A DNA stretch of 64,000 nt from Scilla litardierei (lineage: Eukaryota > Streptophyta > Magnoliopsida > Asparagales > Asparagaceae): NCBI GenBank assembly GCA_030789695.1, contig CM061141.1, positions 274,629,655 to 274,693,654 of the forward strand, given 5' to 3'. This document shows positions 55,287 to 64,000 of this stretch, in pieces (positions within the stretch are counted from its first letter, which is position 1; each line of letters opens with the position of its first letter). The notes under the pieces were generated by a model. That model saw only the letters and a program-made list of their open reading frames with translations, searched no databases and was not told where the DNA came from. A program made the translations under genes and the position numbers.

Positions 55287-55399
55287 ATAACAAGCAATTT
55301 ACAATCAAACCCTAGTCTAGCAAACAATCATGTTCAAGTAAACAACATAATCTAACAAACAAAACCAACTATGAAAGGAACAGCCAGATTGAGGATTAC
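55287..55399 (-). other. Intron 1 of gag-pol (F), acceptor mutated
   Basis: Donor ATCGCAG/GTAATC is intact. The acceptor position reads TTAT/GTGTGG where A and D have TTAG, so this copy should not splice at that site. Confidence 0.7.
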
Positions 55400-56531
55400 C
55401 TGCGATAATCTCATCCACAGCCTCGCTCTCCACAGCGGTCATCAGAAAAGCCTGCCTCCTCGGCGGAAAAGCCTGCTGAAAAGCCTACCTCTGTGGAACA
55501 AGAGCTGCTCCAAGTCCAGCAGGAACAGGCACTCTCTGCTGCAACGGCTGTACTGCAATAGGTGCCCTCCACAGCTGATTCACATGCCGACACTCCTTCG
55601 CGACATGAGAAGCATCACCATAAACCAAACACTGGCCCAAAAACTTCCTACACTGATCCTTGATGTGGTCAGGGTTGCCGCAGAAATGGGAAGTCTTCTG
55701 AATAGGCCCTCCTGGCCTCTTGAACTGCACCGGATGATTAGGCTTGAAACCAAGCCTAACCACCGCCCTGGCCTGCTCCATAGGCCTCTTCCCAGCACTA
55801 GAAACATGTCCCCTCCTCTGACTCAGGTTCAGCTCCTGCCTCCTCGCAGCGACCAGAACCTTCTGATAAGAGTCCAGATCAGAGGAAGACACAAAACTCT
55901 GAAGCTCCAAAGCAAGTCCCTGCAGGAACCTCTGAGCCCTCTTATCAGCATCCTGCACCATCTTCGGTGCGAACCGACTCAGCCTAGTGAACTCTTGGTG
56001 GTACAGGTCCACCGTCAAGCTCCCTTGCTTCAGATCAATAAAGCGCTGCAGCATCTCCTTCCTAGCAGCCTTCGGAAAGAACTCCTCATCAAACCTGGAC
56101 TTAAAGGTAGTCCAAGCTATCGGCTCCACCAGCATCTTCTCTTCCGCATCCCACCAGTTCCGAGCATTATCCTTGAGTTACCTCTTCGCCAAATCAACCC
56201 ATCCAGCCGGGGTGATCTTGGCCATCTTCAAATTATCCTCAATGTTCCGAATCCACTCATCGGCAGCCAGAGGACCCTCAGACCCATCAAAATATGCGGG
56301 ACCCAGCTCTCGAAATTGCTTCGCTCCCGGCTCGGAGCGAGGGGCATCCTGGATTGCCCGACCAGCTCGAACAACTGGAGCATTCTGGACTTGCTAGAGC
56401 ACGCCCTGCTGCACCTGCATCATCTGAAGCATCATCCGCATCATCTCTCCATTGGTGGGTTCCCGCTCAGGCTCCTCGTCATGAGGGGGCGCACCACTAC
56501 CTCCACCACAGGTGAATCGCCTTCCTGCCAT
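55400..56531 (-). pseudogene. gag: gag of element F (exon 1), at least three stops
   Basis: ATG at 56531-56529 (MAGRRF). Stops at 56396-56394, 56180-56178 and 55487-55485, each at a Gln or Leu codon of the relatives. The Gag core is recognisable. The zinc knuckle is altered: CGNPDHIKDQC replaces the D knuckle and its first Cys-X2-Cys reads HFC only. Confidence 0.88.
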
Positions 56532-56651
56532 CTAATGACACAGAAAACGAAGCAGATTAGACTCATAGCTTATGACTCGGATGTCGAACTTAGTTTATTG
56601 GACATTCTAATATTATTATCGTCATTCCGATAATCGCAGTTACAGAAGAGA

Positions 56652-56667
56652 CATGCATGGGCCACCA
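56652..56667 (-). other. Putative primer-binding region of F
   Basis: TGGTGGCCCATGCATG on the - strand, eight nt after the 5' LTR end. Matches the A/D block except near its end. Confidence 0.4.
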
Positions 56668-56675
56668 ACAAAACC

Positions 56676-56972
56676 TGTCACGTCCCGCTTCCCTAAAATG
56701 GAGGCGAGAGGTGAGAAGGTCCGCACGAGAGTGGAGCTGTGAAGCCCCAAACCCGATAAGCGTCAATCTGACATAAGCAGGTCACTGTAACCACAAACAG
56801 AACAACAATAATAACACAAGGATAGACAGAAATAAAATCTCAAATCTCAGAATTTGTCCAACATGAAAATCAAGTTCAACATCTAGAAAAGCCACCAGGC
56901 TAAAAGAAAGAGTCTAAAGGCCCAGAACAAGGCCAACAAGGACAAACATAACAAAGTATAGGTGCCACGCAC
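56676..56972 (-). repeat. 5' LTR of element F (only 297 bp before element E)
   Basis: Matches 37498-37758 plus the sequence after C. 56968-56972 (CGCAC) would be E's left target duplication. Confidence 0.9.
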
Positions 56973-58721
56973 TGTAATGACCCTACTTTTCATATACGCG
57001 TATTTGTACGTATTTTTGACATAGATACGTCCGTATATTTTTGGAAAGTATGCCCATATTTTTCTTTTAATTATTTGATGTAGGAATTTATTTTATAAGA
57101 TTTTAAACTCATTACTTGAATTTAGTAAATGAGAGTATTTGGAGAAATACATGTATTTGGAGTGTATGAAGTATTTCTTCAAGTATTTTTAATTTCTTAA
57201 AATACAAAAATCCACATTTTTATTACCATGACAACACATCCTATTAGGTGTCATGTTTTTAGTTAATTAGAGACACATGGCTTATTAGGTGTAAGAAGGA
57301 GAGGGATTTGGGGATTCCTAAAACCTATGCATGAAGAACAAAACCAAGAAAAAGAAAAAGAAAATCTCATTTCACTCTCTCCCTCACTCCCCATTTCTGG
57401 CCAAAAATTAGCATGCCCCCTTTCTTTCATTTTTCTCCATCCTCTTCCTTAGAAAATACTTCCAATTAGCTCCCCTCTTCAACCTCTAAAAAGCCCCAAA
57501 ATTCCTTTTCATTTCAACACCAAAAACTAGCCAAAATAGCCAAAAATCAACCATATGGAGACAAGATTGGAGCTTGAAGAATGAGACTAGGAGCTCAAGT
57601 TCTTCAAGGAATAAGAAGGGCCAAAGAATTTTTGGTGGACTTTATAAGGTAGAAATTCCTTTCACCTAGGTAGAATTTAGTTTTAGGACAAGGAGAATTG
57701 AATTAACTTTCATGAAACATATTTGTTCTTCATGCTGAAATTTGATCCAGAAAAACTGAAACTTTGACTAAGTTCTGGGGTTAATTGGCTAATGGGAATG
57801 CTTTGGAAATTTTATATGTTGGGTATCTCATTGTTATGAACAACTTTCATTCAGATCATTTTGCCAAATTCTAAATGTATGATTTTATAAAAATTCGGAT
57901 ATGCACACTGATTTTCAATCAAAACTGTTCTGAAATTCCAGTATTTTTATTCTCTGTTAAACTGAGTATATCTCCTAACGTAGATGAAATAAAAATCTGA
58001 AAAAAATATATTCATGTAGATCTCGAAGTCCTACCCCAACATCATATAACACATGATATATGTTCAATTCAAAATGTAGGAGAAATAGGACTTTTTCTGC
58101 AACTTGTCCAATTTCTGGCAGTTTTGACACTTTGTATTAAAACCAAGATTTCGGCCACAATTCTTATTGAAATTAGATGTTCTAGGACATTTTGGATAAC
58201 TACTCTTCAAGATGAACAATAACCAATTTTTTATTTCACCAAGATCTGCTTGTAAATGGGAGAAAAGCACTGTCGAAGTTGGTGCAATGTTTCTGTTTTT
58301 CTGCGGTACTGTCATCTGTTACTAAACTGATCACAATAAATCACACATATCATATTATTTTCTGAAATTTGGTATGGCAATGCAAAACTGCCATATCTAC
58401 AACGTTGAAGAAGGGACTAAAAGCTAATTCTGACTGTAGATAGGGTAACCGAGCCGTTCTTTCTGCACTTACAGTTTAGACAGATTCATATGCTAATTTT
58501 ACTTAGTACTTATCATGGCGTAGTTTTGTTTCAAGTTAAGTTGGTTTGTGCTAATCATGTTCTCAATGACATGCTATTGATACATATAATTATGCAGATG
58601 TTTCATGAAATATTCGTTATGTTAATAATGTTTAAGTTCAATTTGTTTATGCTTTTGTGCTCACATTCGTATATTCATAACGATGAGTTTGTGATGATAT
58701 TTCATGCAATTCTTTAATTGA

Positions 58722-58757
<36 letters not shown>

Positions 58758-59934
58758 GATATTGTTAAAATTTGGTTAAAGCGGTATTCAAGCCCGCTAG
58801 ATGATTCGTTGACAAACGAAGTAATATCTTGAAAACTGAGAGTGAGAATGAGGAATGTATCAGTCCTCCTAAAGGAGGGTGACACGGGTTTGGGGGAAAA
58901 CAGGTAAACTTTAAGAGTTAAGGAGCGGACATATGATATGAATTCTCACCCGCTGTATCACTCCCAGAAGGGCGAGTTGAAAGGGTTGGAGAGGCCGCTG
59001 GTGTACTCGTGATGCATCATGACGGTAATTGATGGTTTGCTCCGTTTGTCCCACAGAAAAACCGAGTTTGTCTCACTCCCATACCTTGTTCCGTTCGGGT
59101 ACGGAGAGTTGCGAGAGGCCCCCTCCGGTGCTCGTGTTGCTGGTTGGGGTACCACTTTTTCACCCACCCTGGGTGAAGTCCGCCTCCTTAGCGTCCTACG
59201 GTTTACACGGGTTCCAAATATGTGAATCAACAACTTATAGTACTTGTCTTTAATTTATAAATGTTGTTATCTCGTGTCTCCTTACTTTTGTTTACTTTAA
59301 TGCTGCTATCCCATGGTAATATGTTTCTATGCTTCCTTTCAATATCTGCATTTCATAATATGGTTTCTATGCATGTTTTGCACGTTCTCATAACTAGGTT
59401 CGCATGTTGGAATGTGATTACTTTTATGCACCATGAACCTTACTTGTTAGACCACCCTCCCTAGATGGGTAGACCAATTCTAAAACTGGGTCCTACTAGA
59501 GTGTTAGGAATTTCTACTGGGTCACGCGTTGACGTGTCCTCGTTGACTTTCAGGTCATGTGAGTTGGAGATAGCCGCTGGAGCTTTGGAGTTGGTGATCT
59601 GTTGTAGTATTGGGTGGTGAGGGGTATAATGAGAGACTTGTACTTTTGGTGTTTCTTTTTGGGTGGACCTTTGTACTTAGAGTCGTGAAAATGAAGATGT
59701 TGGTGTATGTATAAGATGTATCAATGTATCAATAAAATGGAATATTGTACTTTTGTTATTTTCTCAGTGTTTTTATCTGTGATGGAGTTTTACTTGTACT
59801 TCCCAGCATGTGCGTAGTACCTGCAACATTCTTTTGTTCTCTTCCTTTCTCTCTTTCTACGTAACACTCGTTAATCTAGGAATACTTGGGACGGATTCGT
59901 ACTTTCCGGGTATCCTGGAGAGCGGGTCGTTACA
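56973..59934 (+). repeat. 5' LTR of element E
   Basis: No coding capacity recognised. It contains a (GAT)n microsatellite at 58722-58756 and a pyrimidine-rich stretch at 57360-57500. Its last part resembles the solo LTR at 897-2140. Confidence 0.93.
58722..58756 (+). repeat. (GAT)n microsatellite in the E LTR
   Basis: About twelve GAT units. The right LTR copy (about 63839-63880) is longer and has one GGT interruption. Confidence 0.9.
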
Positions 59935-59936
59935 GT

Positions 59937-59952
59937 TGGCGGCCCATGCAGG
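59937..59952 (+). other. Putative primer-binding region of E
   Basis: TGGCGGCCCATGCAGG, two nt after the LTR end. Differs in one base from the block after the A and D LTRs. Confidence 0.45.
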
Positions 59953-62077
59953 TCTCCGCACTGCGGCGTGCGTAAGGATAGTGTGAGTAATGCTCCATAA
60001 GGGTAGTTGTGTCCTAAGGTGGGTAGGTGATCAGCCTTAGGGTAAAACCCTGGTATTAGGAAACCCAATGTACAGAGCTCCCTGAGGTTAAGCATGGGTA
60101 GTTGTTTGTATATACATATACATATACGAGTGGGTATGTGTTTGCATGGATATAAAAGTATTGTATTGTATTTGCTTGTATTTTTAATGTTATGTGTCTA
60201 TATATATATACGTAAATAAGATACACTATAGATACGAGTATGACTACTTATGTGTATTCTTGTAATTCATAATATAGGTGTGTGTATGGTAATGTTGTTT
60301 GTATAGATTGAGGTGAATGTAGCATTTGATGAGTGAAATTATGTATAAAACATATTATCTGTGCAAGAGAGTATTATGTATTATCTATGTGGTAATCTAT
60401 ACTTAGATTATATTTGGGGGTGTATATGTATGAATAAATGGATGTATATAGAGCTGTAAGTATGTATACTAAAGTATGATGCATTAAAGTGATGTTAGAA
60501 GATATATTTGTATATGGCGTGTCTAATGGATGAGTGTATATATACGGAGTATCTATGTGAATATGTATTGGTGTGCAAATAAATTTATGTTATATGTGTT
60601 GGTATATGGATGTTTGTTGGTAAGTGTAAGTGGAAGTATATTTGAATGTATAAAAGTGTATGATGGTATACATAAGTATAATTGTATGTGTATGCGTACT
60701 ATAAATGTGGTTGTGTAAATTGACATAGTGAGATATGTATGTATGAATATAGCTACAATGGGATGTGTACCATAAGTAGTGTGTGCAATATATTGTCTTA
60801 CTAAATGGTGTGTATAGATATACATAAATAGGTATGCCAAGTTATACAATATTGGTGTACTTATATATCATGTGATAATATGTGAGTGTAGCATATGAAT
60901 AAGATTTATATGTATTGTGTATATAAGAGAGAGAGAGAGAGAGAGAGAGAGTGTGTGTGTGTGTGTGTATACATATACTGAATTAATATAATCCTTGTGC
61001 TATAGTATATATATAGTGTCACATGTATATATATACTGTATTGAATATGTGTTACGTTGACTGCTTGTATGTAAGTATATTTGTGCACTGTATAAGTGGT
61101 TAAATATAGATTTACGTGAGTGAATATTGGAAATGAACACATTTGTATGTATTCTTGTATATATGAAGTGAGTATGTACTAGAAGGTTGATATACTATAC
61201 ATACATGCTGACAGGACTATTTACTATAGTGATATATACTGTGTACATCCTAGCGTTCGAACTATCACATATATTTGTCTATATAATTGTTAGTGTTCAT
61301 ACTTATGTGCTTAAGTGATATATTTGTGTATGCTTACCCACTTGATATGAGGTGCATCATATCAATGTGTATCATTATTGGTGTATGATTATTTACCATA
61401 AATGCATCAATAATTGGATTTACCTACTTATGTATGTATGTATAAGTATGCTAACTCTGTGACTTATGAGTATGGTGTGTTTAAATATCGTGTGAACATG
61501 TATGTATGTAGATATATATAAATATAAGGAGTTTGTGATTACCTATAGAGATGTATGTATTTAGATATATCTATATGTATCCATGTAATGGCATATGTCT
61601 TTGATCATATACTTGTGTGAATCTTTATGTAAGCACATATGTGTTGAGTGAACAAGTGTATAAATATTGGTGTGTATATTAATGACTTGGGTGTATCTAT
61701 ACATGTTTCTACTTATTGCTATGTACAACATTGAGACATGTGTCCATGTGTATAAGTGTACTAGCATGGGTGTACATATTAGTCTGTATATATATGTGAG
61801 TATTCTCATGCAATATAGATATATTTGTGAGTACATGGATGAATGTGGAATGTATAGTACTATGTATGCATTGTGATGATTTGTCTGTGTGTATACCTAT
61901 ATTCTTGGATAAGAATGTGTATATATATGTATATAATCTACGGTATAGTGCATGTATACATGCGTGTATAGTATATACATATAGCGTTATTTGTATTTCT
62001 AGGGTAGAGAAACCCTTATACTATTCAGTCTCCAGTCCGACCTTTAGCATAGAAAGTCCGAGGGCGGACTTGGTTAT

Positions 62078-62090
62078 TAAGGTGGGTAGA
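62078..62090 (+). other. Polypurine tract of E
   Basis: AAGGTGGGTAGAA directly before the TGTAATGACC start of the right LTR. Confidence 0.6.
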
Positions 62091-63850
62091 ATGTAATGAC
62101 CCAACTTTTCATATACGCGTATTTGTACGTATTTTTGACATAGATACGTCCGTATATTTTTGGAAAGTATGCCCATATTTTTCTTTTAATTATTTGATGT
62201 AGGAATTTATTTTAAAAGATTTTAAACTCATTACTTGAATTTAGTAAATGAGAGTATTTGGAGAAATACATGTATTTGGAGTGTATGAAGTATTTCTTCA
62301 AGTATTTTTAATTTCTTAAAATACAAAAATCCACATTTTTATTACCATGATAACACATCCTATTAGGTGTCATGTTTTTAGTTAATTAGAGACACATGGC
62401 TTATTAGGTGTAAGAAGGAGAGGGATTTGGGGATTCCTAAAACCTTTGCATGAAGAACAAAACCAAGAAAAAGAAAAAGAAAATCTCATTTCACTCTCTC
62501 CCTCACTCCCCATTTCTGGCCAAAAATTAGCATGCCCCCTTTCTTTCATTTTTTTTCATCCTCTTCCTTAGAAAATACTTCCAATTAGCTCCCCTCTTCA
62601 ACCTCTAAAAAGCCCCAAAATTCCTTTTCATTCCAACACCAAAAACTAGCCAAAATAGCCAAAAATCAACCATATGGAGACAAGATTGGAGCTTGAAGAA
62701 TGAGACTAGGAGCTCAAGTTCTTCAAGGAATAAGAAGGTCCAAAGAATTTTTGGTGGACTTTATAAGGTAGAAATTCCTTTCACCTAGGTAGAATTTAGT
62801 TTTAGGACAAGGAGAATTGAATTAACTTTCATGAAACACATTTGTTCTTCATGCTGAAATTTGATCCAGAAAAACTGAAACTTTGACTAAGTTCTGGGGT
62901 TAATTGGCTAATGAGAATGCTTTGGAAATTTTATATGTTGGGTATCTCATTGTTATGAACAACTTTCATTCAGATTATTTTGCCAAATTCTAAATGTATG
63001 ATTTTATAAAAATTCGAATATGCACACTGGTTTTCAATCAAAACTGTTCTGAAATTCCAGCATTTTTATTCTCTGTTAAACTGAGTATATCTCCCAACGT
63101 AGATGAAATAAAAATCTGAAAAAAATATATTCATGTAGATCACGAAGTCCTACCCCAACATCATATAACACATGATATATGTTCAATTCAAAATGTAGGA
63201 GAAATAGGACTTTTTCTGCAACTTGTCAAATTTCTGGCAGTTTTGACACTTTGTATTAAAACCAAGATTTCGGCCACAATTCTTATTGAAATTAGATGTT
63301 CTAGGACATTTTGGATAACTAATCTTCAAGATGAACAATAACCAATTTTTTATTTCACCAAGATCTGCTTGTAAATGGGAGAAAAGCACTGTCGAAGTTG
63401 GTGCAATGTTTCTGTTTTTCTGCGGTACTGTCATCTGTTACTAAACTGATCACAATAAATCACACATATCATATTATTTTCTGAAATTTGGTATGGCAAT
63501 GCAAAACTGCCATATCTACAACGTTGAAGAAGGGACTAAAAGCTAATTCTGACTGTAGATAGGGTAACCGAGCCGTTCTTTCTGCACTTACAGTTTAGAC
63601 AGATTCATATGCTAATTTTACTTAGTACTTATCATGGCGTAGTTTTGTTTCAAGTTAAGTTGGTTTGTGCTAATCATGTTCTCAATGACATGCTATTGAT
63701 ACATATAATTATGCAGATGTTTCATGAAATATTCGTTATGTTAATAATGTTTAAGTTCAATTTGTTTATGCTTTTGTGCTCACATTCGTATATTCATAAC
63801 GATGAGTTTGTGATGATATTTCATGCAATTCTTTAATTGAGATGATGATG

Positions 63851-63881
<31 letters not shown>

Positions 63882-64000
63882 AGATATTGTTAAAAGTTGG
63901 TTAAAGCGGTATTCAAGTCCGCTAGATGATTCGTTGACAAACGAAGTAATATCTTGAAAACTGAGAGTGAGAATGAGGAATGTATCAGTCCTCCTAAAGG
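62091..64000 (+). repeat. 3' LTR of element E (truncated by window end)
   Basis: Matches 56973 onward almost base for base up to the window edge. Confidence 0.93.

Larger units (their letters stand above)
37498..56972 (-). mobile_element. Element F: decayed Tekay/Del-like chromovirus, split by C and E
   Basis: 3' LTR is 37498-37758 plus 49659-51845 (261 + 2187 = 2448 bp). Internal region 51846-56675. The 5' LTR starts at 56676 and is interrupted by E after 297 bp; the rest lies beyond the window. Same family as A and D, but with at least three gag stops, one RT-region stop, an integrase frameshift and two later stops, so it is the oldest of the three. Confidence 0.92.
59935..62090 (+). other. 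Internal region of element E: AT-rich, C-poor, non-coding
   Basis: From about 60100 the + strand is dominated by T, A and G with very few C, and rich in TGTAT/TATGTG words. GA and GT microsatellites lie at 60926-60969. There is no ORF with a recognisable domain. The first 150 bp and the last 100 bp are less biased and hold the primer-like block and polypurine tract. Confidence 0.85.
56973..64000 (+). mobile_element. Element E: non-coding LTR retrotransposon with 2.96-kb LTRs (right end outside window)
   Basis: Left LTR 56973-59934 (2962 bp), internal 59935-62090 (2156 bp), right LTR from 62091, cut by the window at 1910 bp. The internal part has no gag or pol. LTR ends TGTAATGACCC and GGGTCGTTACA form a near-perfect 11-bp terminal inverted repeat. 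The ends and the block after the LTR match those of A, D and F, so these may supply its proteins. The two LTRs differ at few sites, so it is young. Confidence 0.9.

Noticed and set aside
58064..58315. 83-aa - strand ORF in the E LTRs (also 63183-63434)
   Set aside because: Present in both LTR copies only because the LTRs are near-identical; no domain and no relation to the transcript direction.
59530..59640. Acidic micro-ORF equivalent in the E LTR
   Set aside because: At the corresponding place the ATG is followed at once by TGA; no comparable open frame.
60530..62096. ORFs of 60-90 aa in the internal region of E
   Set aside because: Low-complexity Tyr/Ile/Met/Thr-rich frames produced by TATG/TGTA repeats.

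Overview
The window is flowering-plant heterochromatin-type DNA. I see no host protein gene, rRNA or tRNA gene. Almost all of it is LTR retrotransposons nested inside one another. The Ty3/gypsy chromovirus polyproteins (Tekay/Del-like), Athila-like gag-protease ORFs, a Ty1/copia RNase H remnant and kilobase-sized LTRs all point to an angiosperm; the sequence alone does not give me the species.

Layout. 1-891 is the 3' part of an LTR running in from the left, followed by a solo LTR (897-2140) and about 1 kb of unassigned sequence. Element A (3194-24526, + strand, Tekay-like, target duplication GATGG) has its 3' LTR split by element B (10770-22573, - strand, Athila-like non-autonomous, duplication TCGGC). 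Element D (25072-34919, - strand, Tekay-like, duplication CATGC, nearly intact) sits in a TGCA microsatellite. From about 36060 to 37497 there is the 3' end of a copia element. It was split by element F (37498 onward, - strand, decayed Tekay-like). F's left LTR is in turn split by element C (37759-49653, + strand, same family as B, duplication GCCAA), and its right LTR is hit by element E (56973 to the window end, a non-coding element with 2.96-kb LTRs). LTR ends, target duplications and split-LTR lengths fit: both A LTRs are 2387 bp once B is removed, and both B LTRs are 1816 bp.

How the parts work together. A, D and F encode a gag-pol polyprotein (Gag with zinc knuckle, protease, RT, RNase H, integrase, chromodomain). 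The reading frame is interrupted by two short GT-AG introns, one between Gag and protease and one inside integrase. Element A precisely lacks the second, as expected if a spliced RNA had been reverse transcribed. E shares LTR termini and the sequence following the LTR with these elements but codes for nothing, so it looks like their parasite.

B and C carry gag-protease and a separate ORF3 but no RT or integrase. Their LTRs contain two striking structures. One is an array of the perfect palindrome CACTCGGCCGAGTG upstream of the TATA-like box. The other, in the transcribed leader, is a row of five hairpins with one constant 14-nt loop (TTGCAAGAGATTGG) on five different, self-complementary stems. 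The palindrome array recurs inside the element, in front of a second TATA box and a 162-nt intron that precede ORF3, which makes ORF3 look like an independent transcription unit under the same control as the LTR. The constant-loop hairpin array and the duplicated palindrome promoter are the best candidates for something undescribed.
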